Assembly (NCBI GenBank): GCA_937997345.1
Contig: CALKTD010000012.1
Location: forward strand, 1 to 64,000
DNA length: 64,000 bases
Reading direction: 5' to 3'
Source of the DNA: an uncultured Atopobium sp.
GTDB lineage: Bacteria; Actinomycetota; Coriobacteriia; Coriobacteriales; Atopobiaceae
A program made the translations under genes and the position numbers. The notes beneath the pieces were generated by a model. The model worked only from the letters and a program-made list of their open reading frames with translations, was not told the DNA's origin and did not search any database. This document shows positions 26,726 to 35,637 of the stretch, in pieces. Position 1 is the stretch's first letter. Every line of letters begins with the position of its first letter.

Positions 26726-27247
26726 CTACTCACCTAACCTAAGAAGGCCCTGAGGAATTGAGACGGTAATGAAGCCCTCGGCTGGGGCCTCTTTGATAAA
26801 TTCATCCACGGCAGGCATCAGCACCTGTCCAAAAGGCCCCTCAATGACCCACACATTTTGTGTAGGTCCAACAAGAACCTCTATAATTTCACCCAGAGAA
26901 CCATGTTCTGTATCACGTACTTCTCTACCCACAAGTAGAGAAACATTTACCAGACCAAAGTTTTCTGGAAGACAATCTTCTTCTACCAGAAGCGTTTTAC
27001 CAACAAGCTCTTCTGCATCAGAGATGGTAGTTACATCTTCAAAAGTGACAAGACTACCTTCTCTATCATCTGACTCAACAGAGACAACTGAGAACTTCCT
27101 TGGTCCCTTAAGTGCAGGCGGAACAGGAACAACTGTCATGCCTTCAGCTATAAGAGAAGGAAGGCTGTGAACGGGAACCGTCACAACCTCCCCTCTTTTA
27201 CCATGCGTTTTAACAATTTGAGCAATTGCTCGCCAGTGTTTACGCAA
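26726..27247 (-). CDS. rimM: Ribosome maturation factor RimM
   Basis: Helps mature the 30S head around S19 and 16S rRNA. The 173-residue product has the N-terminal barrel (AIAQIVKTHGKRGEVVTVPV) and the C-terminal PRC-barrel (LVGREVRDTEHGSLGEIIEV, GQVLMPAVDEFI). The start is TTG, just behind the khpA stop. It sits in the classical rpsP-khpA-rimM-trmD order. Confidence 0.94.
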   Translation of the reverse strand: MRKHWRAIAQIVKTHGKRGEVVTVPVHSLPSLIAEGMTVVPVPPALKGPRKFSVVSVESDDREGSLVTFEDVTTISDAEELVGKTLLVEEDCLPENFGLVNVSLLVGREVRDTEHGSLGEIIEVLVGPTQNVWVIEGPFGQVLMPAVDEFIKEAPAEGFITVSIPQGLLRLGE

Positions 27248-27249
27248 AA

Positions 27250-27552
27250 TTAGCCTACAACCTCGACATCAACAGAGGTGCCAACACGCTGGCCAAGAGC
27301 ACGAGCCAAAGTACGAATAGCCTTAATGGTTCTACCCTTGCGACCGATGACACGTCCAGCGTCTTCCTCAGAGCAAGAAACCTCAATCAAGGCTCCATCC
27401 TCGCGATCGGTGACGTCGAGTGCAACAGCATCTTCATTATCAACAAGACCACAGACGATGTACTCGACAAGATCAGCAACCTTGTCAGAGGGCATCTCCT
27501 GAATGTCTTGATCGATAGCGTCTACCTCAGTGGGCTCTGTGAATTCAGACAC
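27250..27552 (-). CDS. khpA: KH-domain RNA-binding protein KhpA
   Basis: Small (100 residues) RNA-binding protein; the C-terminal 60 residues form a KH domain with the GxxG loop as GRKG in AGRVIGRKGRTIKAIR. KhpA usually partners KhpB (Jag) in cell-size and wall control in Gram-positives. An acidic 25-residue N-terminus precedes the domain. GTG start, three bases after the rpsP stop. Confidence 0.93.
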   Translation of the reverse strand: MSEFTEPTEVDAIDQDIQEMPSDKVADLVEYIVCGLVDNEDAVALDVTDREDGALIEVSCSEEDAGRVIGRKGRTIKAIRTLARALGQRVGTSVDVEVVG

Positions 27553-27555
27553 GAT

Positions 27556-27945
27556 TTACTCAGCCTCTGGAGCCTCGGACTCCTCAGCAGCTGCGGCAGC
27601 AGCCTCAGCAGCTGCGGCAGCAGCCTCAGCAGCAGCCTCTGCAGCTGCAGCAGCCTTTGCCTGTGCCTTCTTGGAGAGCTTGGTCTTCTTCTCTGCAACT
27701 GGAGCACCAGTACGAGCGATCTCAATGAGGTGAGAAACTGCGCTTGTTGGCTGAGCGCCCTTTGCTACCCACTCATCAACCTTCTCGAGGTTGATATCAA
27801 TCGTCTTAGGGCTAGTCAGTGGGTTGTAACGACCGACTTCTTCAATGTAACGACCATCGCGAGGCATACGACCATCAGCGACAACTACGCGATAGTACGG
27901 ACGCTTCTTGGCACCGTGACGGGCCAGACGAATCTTAACTGCCAA
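27556..27945 (-). CDS. rpsP: 30S ribosomal protein S16 with an Ala-rich tail
   Basis: Small-subunit assembly protein. The product of 129 residues begins MAVKIRLARHGAKKRPYYRV from a TTG codon with GGAGGAG six bases upstream; an in-frame ATG at 27960 would place that site within the gene. The S16 fold ends near residue 85. The rest is a Lys-rich linker (KKTKLSKKAQAK) and about 30 residues of almost only Ala and Glu. Actinobacterial S16 proteins often carry such tails, but this one is encoded by tandem DNA repeats. It is the first gene of the rpsP-khpA-rimM-trmD-lepB-glyQS run. A TATACT (28047-28052) without a clear -35 is the best promoter guess. Confidence 0.95.
   Translation of the reverse strand: MAVKIRLARHGAKKRPYYRVVVADGRMPRDGRYIEEVGRYNPLTSPKTIDINLEKVDEWVAKGAQPTSAVSHLIEIARTGAPVAEKKTKLSKKAQAKAAAAAEAAAEAAAAAAEAAAAAAEESEAPEAE
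27582..27623. repeat. Two exact 21-base tandem repeats in the rpsP tail
   Basis: CCTCAGCAGCTGCGGCAGCAG occurs twice head to tail (27582-27602, 27603-27623), followed by a degenerate third copy. Each unit encodes seven residues (mostly Ala with one Glu), so copy changes would keep the frame. Confidence 0.85.
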
Positions 27946-28090
27946 TGAAAACTCCTCCATACGAGCGGTGCCTCGGATGTTAGATGGGCTGCACCGCAAA
28001 GCCACAAATCGGGTTACAAGTGTACAACAACGCATTAACCTCGAAAAGTATAAATTTGCTCTCTTCAAAAAGTACTCGTAATTTATTTAT

Positions 28091-28126
28091 GAAACACTTG
28101 TTCTATTTGTACAAAAAGTATACACT
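28091..28126 (+). promoter_or_regulatory. dinB promoter with a LexA-like box
   Basis: AAAC-ACTT-GTTC (28092-28103) differs by one base from the GAACnnnnGTTC core of the SOS box of Gram-positives. It overlaps TTGTTC (28098-28103), which with a 17-base spacer and TACACT (28121-28126) forms a promoter. Transcription should start at or next to the ATG at 28133. The divergent rpsP leader occupies the other side of this region. Confidence 0.55.
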
Positions 28127-28132
28127 ATTTCT

Positions 28133-29467
28133 ATGGAAACATCAAAGGACATATCAGATAAAAACGCACGTAAATCGTGTGATTTTGAGTGGCATGGTAA
28201 AGCCATTGGGCTTCTTGATCTTGATGCGTTCTTTGCGTCTGTAGAACAACTTGATCATCCTGAATGGCGCGGAAAACCAGTAATTGTTGGAGGCTCACCC
28301 CACAAACGAGGCGTTGTTTCAACCGCCTCTTATGAAGCAAGAAAGTTTGGCGTTCATTCTGCCATGCCTTCAGCTACTGCAGTAAGGCTCTGTCCGCAAG
28401 CAATTTGGACCCCAGGACGCTATGACAGATACTCTGAAATGAGTGCTCTTGTTATGGGTTTTCTCAAAGATGAGACTCCCCTTGTTGAGCAGGTTTCTAT
28501 TGATGAGGCATTTTTTGACATCACTCCGGGCAGATTCTCTAAAGAAAATCCTTTGGAGATCTGTAAGCGCATACAAAAGAAAGTTGCTGCGCTAGGCGTT
28601 ACCTGTTCCATTGGCCTGGGAACAAACAAGACAATTGCTAAGATTGCCTCTGAGCAAGAAAAGCCTCGCGGTCTTACTGCGGTGTTTCCTGACACAGAAG
28701 GCCGCTTTCTAGCACCTCTGCCTATTGAGGCCATGAGCGGTATTGGTCCTGCTATGGCAAAGGTGCTTCATCAACAAGGAATCAGAACGCTTGGAGAGCT
28801 TTCAAGAGCAGATGCAACGTACCTAACTTCCCTTGTTGGCAATACAGCTTCAAAGATGATTTTGCGCGCGCAAGGAAAAGAAGTCTCAGAAGTTCATGAA
28901 GCTGCCCAGCCTCGTGACGTTAAGTCTGTTTCTAACGAGAGAACCTTTGAAGCAGACTTGTTTGATATACAAGAAATTGAAGAAGCTATTAGACATATTG
29001 CTGGTGTTGTAGGAAGGCGTCTTCGCCGAAAGCAGCTCCAAGGATATACCGTAACCCTCAAAGTAAAAGTCTCTGCAACAGAGTCTCATACAGCTCAAAA
29101 AAGAATGTCTGCACCAACTGATGATGAGCATCTCTTTGCAGAGATTGCCGTTGGCCTACTTCCTACCATTTGGAAAGAAGGACAGCCAGTAAGACTGCTT
29201 GGTGTTGGCATTAGCTCATTTTCAGATGAGGAGCATGTCAAACCAGTGCAAGTGTCACTTTTTGACCAATATGAAGCTACATTTGACGCCGCAGCCTCTG
29301 GACCTACAACAAAAAAGAAACCTCGGAGTGACTTACGTCATCTCTCCGAGGTAACCGATAAACTCAAAGATAAATTTGGCGCTGATGCTGTGCAGTATGG
29401 TAGAGACCTACGCTTTAAGCATCGCGTCTCAGACACTATGCCTACAGGCAAAAACGAACAAATCTAG
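28133..29467 (+). CDS. dinB: DNA polymerase IV (Y family)
   Basis: Error-prone translesion polymerase. The 444-residue product shows IGLLDLDAFFASVEQLDHPEW and SIDEAFFD (catalytic acids), the helix-hairpin-helix thumb (AMSGIGPAMAKVLHQQGIRT), a little-finger domain, and the beta-clamp-binding sequence QVSLFD near the C-terminus. A basic tail follows. No Shine-Dalgarno sequence is visible and the promoter lies directly in front, so the mRNA is probably leaderless. It is the only full plus-strand gene among minus-strand genes from 489 to 52907 and ends ten bases from the convergent rsfS. Confidence 0.95.
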   Translation: METSKDISDKNARKSCDFEWHGKAIGLLDLDAFFASVEQLDHPEWRGKPVIVGGSPHKRGVVSTASYEARKFGVHSAMPSATAVRLCPQAIWTPGRYDRYSEMSALVMGFLKDETPLVEQVSIDEAFFDITPGRFSKENPLEICKRIQKKVAALGVTCSIGLGTNKTIAKIASEQEKPRGLTAVFPDTEGRFLAPLPIEAMSGIGPAMAKVLHQQGIRTLGELSRADATYLTSLVGNTASKMILRAQGKEVSEVHEAAQPRDVKSVSNERTFEADLFDIQEIEEAIRHIAGVVGRRLRRKQLQGYTVTLKVKVSATESHTAQKRMSAPTDDEHLFAEIAVGLLPTIWKEGQPVRLLGVGISSFSDEEHVKPVQVSLFDQYEATFDAAASGPTTKKKPRSDLRHLSEVTDKLKDKFGADAVQYGRDLRFKHRVSDTMPTGKNEQI

Positions 29468-29477
29468 TACACCAAAA

Positions 29478-29954
29478 CTACTCAGTAGGATCAGCAGATT
29501 CTGGAAGATTGTCTACCAGGTCATCCTCAGAAAGCTCAAAAGCTGGAGCCAAAGCATCCTCTGGAAGATCGGCATAAGGAATCTCAGAAGTCATAGCACC
29601 CTCAATATCTAGCTCTACACGAGGAGCGTCTGCCCAAAGTCGCTCAAGACGATAGTAGGACCTTACCTCAGGCTGGAATACGTGAACAACAACTGAACCG
29701 TAATCAATAAGAATCCAATTGAGACCGTCGCGACCCTCAGTAGAAATTGGACGAATGCCGCAGTTTGCCGTGACCTTCTCGCGAACTTCATCAACAATAG
29801 CGTCAACCAAACGAGCATTTCCACCAGTGCAGATAACAAAGTAATCGCAGACATCACTGAGACCAGTAAGGTCTAGTACCAGAATATCTTCAGCTTTCTT
29901 TTGATCTGCAGCAATTGCAGCAGTCTTTGCAAGCTCAAGTGAAGTTACAGCCAT
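29478..29954 (-). CDS. rsfS: Ribosomal silencing factor RsfS
   Basis: Binds L14 and blocks 30S-50S joining during starvation. The first 110 residues are the conserved domain (DLTGLSDVCDYFVICTGGNA, GLNWILIDYGSVVVHVFQPE, YYRLERLW). A 45-residue acidic C-terminal extension (rich in Asp, Glu and Pro) is not part of the family core. It ends the obg-nadD-yqeK-rsfS group, a common order. Confidence 0.94.
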   Translation of the reverse strand: MAVTSLELAKTAAIAADQKKAEDILVLDLTGLSDVCDYFVICTGGNARLVDAIVDEVREKVTANCGIRPISTEGRDGLNWILIDYGSVVVHVFQPEVRSYYRLERLWADAPRVELDIEGAMTSEIPYADLPEDALAPAFELSEDDLVDNLPESADPTE

Positions 29955-29983
29955 GAATTTCTCCGTTTTCTCATGTAGCCAAG

Positions 29984-30622
29984 CTACTTAGATGTCTTCT
30001 CAATCATCTCATTGTATAGGGCAATTGAGTTTGGATACAAATAACTCCTTGATGAAATCACATACATCATAACGCTACAAAACGCCGTCTCATAAAGCTC
30101 ATCGAGAGAACCGCCACGTAAATATACGTTTCTTGCTTCTTCGACCGATGTAAAGTTTGGACGCAGAGGCTCAATAAGATCAGCTACATACAAGATTTTG
30201 TCCAACCTGCTCATATAACGGTCGCCCGCAGTGTGCTTCTGAATGGCGCTGAGAATCTGCTCAGAAAGCCAAGGATAGATGGCTGGTAGCGTTTTTGCGG
30301 CGAGAGGACCATGTAAGAGCCCAACAATTTTCTGATAAGGAGCTTCTGTCTGGATACGAAAGCGCTCTGCCAGTTCAATGGTTTCTGCATCAGGAAGAAG
30401 TTTCTCCCAATCATGCAAAATACCTGCAACGCGCGCGCTCAACATATCTGCACCATAAGCCTGCGCAAGCGTTTCTGCACAATGTCCCACAGAGATAGAA
30501 TGCGCAAAACGCTTAGGGTTCTTGTGATACATATGACTCTTCAAATCAGACTCAAGCTGATCAATAAGCGCCTGTTGTTCTGCGGTGTAGACAATATCTT
30601 TTGCTATAAGTGTTCTTTCCAT
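29984..30622 (-). CDS. yqeK: YqeK-type HD phosphohydrolase (symmetrical Ap4A hydrolase)
   Basis: Family members split diadenosine tetraphosphate into two ADP. The 212-residue product has FAHSISVGHCAETLA, GILHDWEKLLP (HDxxK), H in VGLLHGPLAAK and H...GDRYMSRLDKILYVADLIEP. Its usual place between nadD and rsfS supports the call. ATG start with GGACAT. Confidence 0.92.
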   Translation of the reverse strand: MERTLIAKDIVYTAEQQALIDQLESDLKSHMYHKNPKRFAHSISVGHCAETLAQAYGADMLSARVAGILHDWEKLLPDAETIELAERFRIQTEAPYQKIVGLLHGPLAAKTLPAIYPWLSEQILSAIQKHTAGDRYMSRLDKILYVADLIEPLRPNFTSVEEARNVYLRGGSLDELYETAFCSVMMYVISSRSYLYPNSIALYNEMIEKTSK

Positions 30623-30642
30623 TATGTCCTACAAATTATTGA

Positions 30643-30669
30643 GTCAAACTTTATATCCACCCGTTTGAC
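30643..30669. repeat. 7-13-7 inverted repeat between nadD and yqeK
   Basis: GTCAAAC ... GTTTGAC in the 104-base gap, with TATAAA inside the spacer on the minus strand. It is a possible operator over an internal promoter; there is no T run, so it is not a standard terminator. Confidence 0.35.
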
Positions 30670-30726
30670 ACTGCCCTGATATGAACGTATGTCAATCTGA
30701 GCAGCGGGTCGCTTTGGCTTGACCAC

Positions 30727-31413
30727 TTAATTGAGTGGCGTTGTGTCGGCGCCATAAAGCCCATGCTTGTGAATGTAACCTGTTACAGAATCGGGAGTTA
30801 GATATCTGAGGCTCTGACCATTTTGAACTCTACTACGCAAGTAGCTTGATGAGATTGCTAGTGCGGGAACCTCAAGATAGGTTACCTTGAAGTCATAAGG
30901 TGAGTCTGCAATAACCTTTTGAGCACGACTCAGCTCATAACCAGGACGCGTTGCAGCAACAAAGTGAGCAAGCTCAGCTACGGTCTGTGCATCTTTCCAG
31001 GTGACAATATCAGCAATTGCATCTGCACCAGTAATAAAGAAAAATTCAACGTTAGAGGGATATACCTTACGCAATCTTCTAAGCGTATCAGCGGTGTAGG
31101 TGATGCCCTCATAATCCACCTCAAAACGAGAAGCAACAAAATGAGGATTATCTGAAGTTGCCAGAAGCGTCATTGAGTAACGGTCTTCTCCCCTGGTAAC
31201 TCCCTTATTTTGTTTGAACGCAGGGCGACCAGCAGGCATAAAGACAACCACATCAAGATTAAGGTCATCATATGCCTGCTCAGCGGCTACCAAGTGACCG
31301 TTATGAATGGGGTCAAAGGTTCCACCCATGATTCCCAGACGATAGGTGCGGTTTTTATCCTGTCCCAAACGAGGCAGGCCAGGGTGCATGTTATTTAAGA
31401 CGTCGGCTGCCAT
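30727..31413 (-). CDS. nadD: Nicotinate-nucleotide adenylyltransferase
   Basis: Makes deamido-NAD from NaMN and ATP. The 228-residue product has the nucleotidyl-transferase motif GIMGGTFDPIHNGHLVAAE, FFITGADAIADIVTWKD, and ISSSYLRSRVQNG. The ATG is immediately behind the obg stop (TAGAGTATG), implying coupling. Confidence 0.96.
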   Translation of the reverse strand: MAADVLNNMHPGLPRLGQDKNRTYRLGIMGGTFDPIHNGHLVAAEQAYDDLNLDVVVFMPAGRPAFKQNKGVTRGEDRYSMTLLATSDNPHFVASRFEVDYEGITYTADTLRRLRKVYPSNVEFFFITGADAIADIVTWKDAQTVAELAHFVAATRPGYELSRAQKVIADSPYDFKVTYLEVPALAISSSYLRSRVQNGQSLRYLTPDSVTGYIHKHGLYGADTTPLN

Positions 31414-31416
31414 ACT

Positions 31417-32865
31417 CTACTCAGTTTCTGAAGAAGCCTCAGCTACATGAGACGGATCAGATGGAGCCTCTTCAAACTCAACATCTTCGAATTGCTGGTC
31501 TGAGGCGTCCTCATCAAAAATCTCTATACCATCTGTATTTGGTTTATTTGGATCCTCATAGGTAAAGGTGAGCTCAAGAATGCGAATCTCATCGCCGTCA
31601 ACTGCACCAGCCTTTGCCAGCTGTACTTCAAGACCCATACGATCAAGACGACGCTGTAGATATGCCACAGCCTCATCATTGTCCCAATCAGTCTGAATAA
31701 CCATACGCTCAATCTGACCGCCGGAGACACGCCAAGCATGACGCTCTTCTCGCTCAATGCGAAGTTTGTTATCACGGCGAAGTCTCTGCTTCTCCCAAGA
31801 CTCACTGCGATCAACCGTTGGCGTAGTAATGGCAATTTCTTTGCGGAGCTCTGCTACCTCTGCGGCACAAGTGGTAACAAAATCATCAAGATTTAAACCA
31901 GTTACGGTAGAGATAGCAAAAAAGGTTCTATCATCTGCCTCTGCAGCTTTTCTGAGCGCCTCGATGGCATCTTCTGTACCAGGCATATCGCATTTGTTTG
32001 CTACCACAATCTGAGGGCGATCAGCCAGCTTTGAAGCGTATGCTTTAAGCTCCTCGTTAATAGCGTGGTAGTCCTTTACAGGATCTCTACCTTCATAGCC
32101 ACCAGTAACGTCAACCATGTGGACAATAAGCGCTGTGCGCTCAATATGACGAAGGAACTGGTGACCTAAGCCCTTACCCTCAGAGGCGCCCTCGATAAGA
32201 CCGGGAACGTCAGCACAAACGAATGACTGTCCATTCTGAGCGCGCACAACGCCTAGATTTGGAACAAGTGTGGTGAAGGGATAGTCAGCAATCTTTGGAC
32301 GAGCAGCACTGATACGTGCAATAAGAGAGCTCTTACCAACAGAAGGCATGCCCACCAAGGCCACATCTGCCATGAGCTTCATCTCTAGCTCAATCCAGTG
32401 CTCTTGGGCTGGCTCGCCCTTCTCGGCAAATGCTGGTGCACGCCTCACTGAGGTGACAAAGTGAATGTTACCGCGGCCACCATTGCCACCAGGAGCAACA
32501 ACTACCTGCTCACCGGGAGAAGTAAGATCGGCAATCTCGTAGAGTGGCTCTTGTGTTTCTGGATCAAGCTCGCGCACAACGGTTCCCAGAGGCACCTTGA
32601 GCAGTAAATCCTGTCCATCAGAGCCATGACGACGAGCACCCTTACCGTGAGTACCACGCTCGGCCTTAAAGTGATGCTTGTAGCGGTAATCAATCAGGGA
32701 CGAAAGCTGCGCGTCTGCAACAATGACAACATTGCCGCCGTGACCACCGTCTCCGCCGTCTGGACCGCCTTTTGGTACATATGCTTCTCGGCGGAAAGAC
32801 ATGCAGCCTGCGCCGCCGTCTCCACCTTTAACGTTGATATGACAAAGATCAGTGAAAGTTTCCAC
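31417..32865 (-). CDS. obg: Obg/CgtA GTPase
   Basis: GTPase for 50S assembly and stress response. The 482-residue product has the glycine-rich Obg domain (GGDGGAGCMSFRREAYVPKG), the G domain (GMPSVGKSSLIARISAARPK, DVPGLIEGASEGKGLG, NKCD, with SAxx read as ISTVTG), and the C-terminal OCT domain typical of Gram-positives, then an acidic tail. GTG start with AAGGAGG. Unlike many genomes rplU-rpmA are not directly upstream; the ECF transporter genes lie between. Confidence 0.96.
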   Translation of the reverse strand: METFTDLCHINVKGGDGGAGCMSFRREAYVPKGGPDGGDGGHGGNVVIVADAQLSSLIDYRYKHHFKAERGTHGKGARRHGSDGQDLLLKVPLGTVVRELDPETQEPLYEIADLTSPGEQVVVAPGGNGGRGNIHFVTSVRRAPAFAEKGEPAQEHWIELEMKLMADVALVGMPSVGKSSLIARISAARPKIADYPFTTLVPNLGVVRAQNGQSFVCADVPGLIEGASEGKGLGHQFLRHIERTALIVHMVDVTGGYEGRDPVKDYHAINEELKAYASKLADRPQIVVANKCDMPGTEDAIEALRKAAEADDRTFFAISTVTGLNLDDFVTTCAAEVAELRKEIAITTPTVDRSESWEKQRLRRDNKLRIEREERHAWRVSGGQIERMVIQTDWDNDEAVAYLQRRLDRMGLEVQLAKAGAVDGDEIRILELTFTYEDPNKPNTDGIEIFDEDASDQQFEDVEFEEAPSDPSHVAEASSETE

Positions 32866-32934
32866 GTGTCCTCCTTCTAATACCTTAATGTTACGGCATT
32901 TACCAGCGAAGCACAGTGAAAACGCGAGAAGTTC

Positions 32935-33684
32935 TTATGAGAACACGAGGATAACAACAATTATCGACACGCCAAAAGCCATCAATGCAAAATCAGTTGG
33001 AGCAAGAGGATAGCGTTTAAACGCAGATGAAGCGTTCCTTAAATAAAAACCTCGCTGCTCAGCAGCAAGTGCTGAAGCATCAGCTTTTTTAACAGAGCTT
33101 ACCAGCAAAGGAACAATCAAAGGCATGGTGAGCTGGAGCTTCTTAATTGGATTTTTGGTATCAAACTCAACGCCACGAGCCATCTGAGCCTCCATAATAT
33201 GGTTCATCTCTGAAGCAAAGACAGGCACAAAGCGCAAAACCGTTGCAATGGTAAACGCATAAGGATAAGGAACATGCGCAACTTCTACCAGCGCATTCAT
33301 GAGGTCTTCTACGCGCATAAGCGAGAGCATAGAAAGCAGCGGCAGCGCCAGCGCAATTGTTTTTAGGGCAACGTTAAAGCCGCGCTCCAAACCGCCTACC
33401 GTGATGAATAAAAAGAGCGTTTGACCAGCAGGGGCAACAAGCGTCTGTACAACACACAAGATAAGACCTAGGACAGCAAAGCCAAATACCAGCTTAAAAG
33501 TCTTCTGAGCATTCTGTGAGACAACTCCCACACAAATAGTGAGCGCGAGTACTGCAAGCACCTCAAGCGTTCCTTGGGCGGCAAAGGCAGCCACAAAGAG
33601 CTCAAGCGCAAACACAAGCTTGGCCACAGGATTTGCCTTATGAAGGAAGCTTGTTCCTTCGGTGTAATCAATAACACTACCCAC
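32935..33684 (-). CDS. ecfT: ECF transporter T component (EcfT)
   Basis: Transmembrane scaffold linking the substrate-binding S protein to the ATPases. The 249-residue product has about five or six helices and the ATPase-coupling Ala-Arg-Gly motif in EAQMARGVEF plus a second one in ALAAEQRGFYLR. The GTG start (MGSVIDYTEG) has AAGGAGG six bases upstream and overlaps the ATPase gene stop (GTGGGTAG). It is third in the S-AA'-T order. Confidence 0.9.
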   Translation of the reverse strand: MGSVIDYTEGTSFLHKANPVAKLVFALELFVAAFAAQGTLEVLAVLALTICVGVVSQNAQKTFKLVFGFAVLGLILCVVQTLVAPAGQTLFLFITVGGLERGFNVALKTIALALPLLSMLSLMRVEDLMNALVEVAHVPYPYAFTIATVLRFVPVFASEMNHIMEAQMARGVEFDTKNPIKKLQLTMPLIVPLLVSSVKKADASALAAEQRGFYLRNASSAFKRYPLAPTDFALMAFGVSIIVVILVFS

Positions 33685-35602
33685 GAGGAGCCTCCTTACC
33701 ATTAAGCGTGGCTGCAATACGAGCAATCTCAAACTGATGCTGCAATGCGTCAAGCACCTCTGAAGCACTGCTCAGTCCAGCAAATGACGGATCCACGTGC
33801 GCTCCAGCAAGCTTTGACAGCTGGATCATCTGAGGAGCCTCAACATACGCTTCCTTCAAAACCTCATCTGTCGAGAAGATCTGTGTAACTTCCCCATCAT
33901 CTAACACGCTGCCATGCGCCATAACGACAATTCTTGTGGCAAAGTCCAGCACAACCTCCATGTCATGACAGACCATAAGAACTGCACAGCCCTTCTCGCA
34001 CAGTGATTTGACCATATTCATGACCTGCATACACTCTTTGTAATCCAGGCCCGATGTTGGCTCATCAAGCACAAGAATATCTGGCTCGCAGGCAACCACA
34101 GAAGCAAGCGCAACCATCTGACGCTGTCCGCGAGAAAGCATAAACGGAGACGCGTCCGCATCAAGCCCCATGCAATCAATTACTTCAAGCGCTTTCTTGC
34201 GAGCATCCTCTGCAGACACAGCCTTGAGCTCAAGACCAAACGCAATCTCCTCAAGAACACTCTCTTTGCAAATCTGGTAATCGGGATTTTGGAACAGCGT
34301 AGAGACGTGTTGAGCAATCTGTGACGTCTTCCAATCCTTGCACGATGCGCTCTTAATTTGAATGTCACCAGATCGAGGACGCAACAGGCCATTTACCAAC
34401 TTAGTTAGAGTTGTTTTACCTGCACCGTTTTGGCCGACAAGTGCCACAAGCTCGCCAGGGTGCAAGCTGAGAGAGATGCGCTCAACGCCATCAGTACTAT
34501 CCTGATATTTGAAGGTGGCATCAATAACATCAAGAACAGACTGAGTACTTGGCTGGTCAGCGTCTTGAAGAACACCAATTCTGTCAAATGGGCCGCTCGA
34601 TTCAGCGACCACAGGACCATCTATTTTTGGAAGATATGTCTCCCCTGCTAACTCAACGTCATTAGAAGCTAATGGTTGAGAGCCCTCTGTAAGAGAAATA
34701 CTGCGATGCTGGAGAGCGCCTACACAGCACGCAAGCTGCTTGGCGGCTGACTGAACTGATAGCGCAGTTTCATCGCAGACAGCTCTGTCCGCCTCAGATA
34801 ACAAGTGAGCATACTCAGTCTGATGAGAGAGCTCATGGACGCCCTTTGAGACGCGCACGCAACGAGGAACATCAACGCCAACCTCTTGCAGCAAATCTAC
34901 CTGAGAGAACATGTCCTCAACGCTACCGTATGCACAAATGGAGCCCTTGTCCATCACGGCAATCTTTGAGCAATACTTAGCGAGAAGACCCACTTTTTGC
35001 TCAATTACCACAACCGTAATACCTTTGGTTTTGTTGAGCTCTGAAAGGGTCTGGAAGATTAACTCGGACGACGTTGGATCTAAGGCCGCTGTTGGCTCAT
35101 CAAGCACCATAACTTGTGGCTGAAGCGCCAAAAGTGCTGCTATAGCAACCTTTTGCTTCTGTCCACCAGAAAGAGAGGCAATCTCTCTAAAGCGAAGGTT
35201 GGCAATACCAACTGTCTCTAGAGCATAGGTAATGCGCTCTGGAATCTCTGCATGAGGAACTGCAAAGTTCTCAAGACCAAAAAGAAGTTCATCCTCAACA
35301 ATTGAAGCAACCATTTGCGCGTTGATATCTTGAGTAACAGAACCCACAATTTTAGAGATATCAGTCAGCGCAACTGTGCAGGTATCCATTCCAGCAACAA
35401 GAATCTTTCCAAAGAAACTTCCTCTGAAGTGATGAGGAATAGCGCCGGAAAGCGCAAGAGCAAGCGTGGACTTGCCTGCGCCAGAAGGACCAACAATACC
35501 TACAAAGTCACCCTCCTGAACGCTCAGTGACAGCTCATTCAGAGCATGCACTGAGCTATCAGGATAGCTATAGGACACAGATTGAACTTCAATAATAGAC
35601 AC
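33677..35602 (-). CDS. Fused ECF transporter ATPase (A-A')
   Basis: One 641-residue chain contains two ABC ATPase domains that elsewhere are separate EcfA1 and EcfA2. First domain: GPSGAGKSTLALALSG, LSGGQKQKVAIAALL, VMVLDEPTAALD. Second: GQNGAGKTTLTKLVNG, an altered signature LSRGQRQMVALAS, ILVLDEPTSGLD. Between them (roughly residues 245-355) is a long polar linker with no recognised fold. GTG start with GGAG. The dedicated arrangement with one S gene and a tryptophan attenuator suggests it energises that S component, though it might also serve others. Confidence 0.92.
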   Translation of the reverse strand: MSIIEVQSVSYSYPDSSVHALNELSLSVQEGDFVGIVGPSGAGKSTLALALSGAIPHHFRGSFFGKILVAGMDTCTVALTDISKIVGSVTQDINAQMVASIVEDELLFGLENFAVPHAEIPERITYALETVGIANLRFREIASLSGGQKQKVAIAALLALQPQVMVLDEPTAALDPTSSELIFQTLSELNKTKGITVVVIEQKVGLLAKYCSKIAVMDKGSICAYGSVEDMFSQVDLLQEVGVDVPRCVRVSKGVHELSHQTEYAHLLSEADRAVCDETALSVQSAAKQLACCVGALQHRSISLTEGSQPLASNDVELAGETYLPKIDGPVVAESSGPFDRIGVLQDADQPSTQSVLDVIDATFKYQDSTDGVERISLSLHPGELVALVGQNGAGKTTLTKLVNGLLRPRSGDIQIKSASCKDWKTSQIAQHVSTLFQNPDYQICKESVLEEIAFGLELKAVSAEDARKKALEVIDCMGLDADASPFMLSRGQRQMVALASVVACEPDILVLDEPTSGLDYKECMQVMNMVKSLCEKGCAVLMVCHDMEVVLDFATRIVVMAHGSVLDDGEVTQIFSTDEVLKEAYVEAPQMIQLSKLAGAHVDPSFAGLSSASEVLDALQHQFEIARIAATLNGKEAPRG

Positions 35603-35637
35603 AGTGTTCTCCAGGAAATAAGTGCGTATCTAAGAAC

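Noticed and set aside
32866..32934. Terminator between ecfT and obg
   Set aside because: Only a five-pair stem with no T run could be drawn; read-through into obg is possible but unproven.
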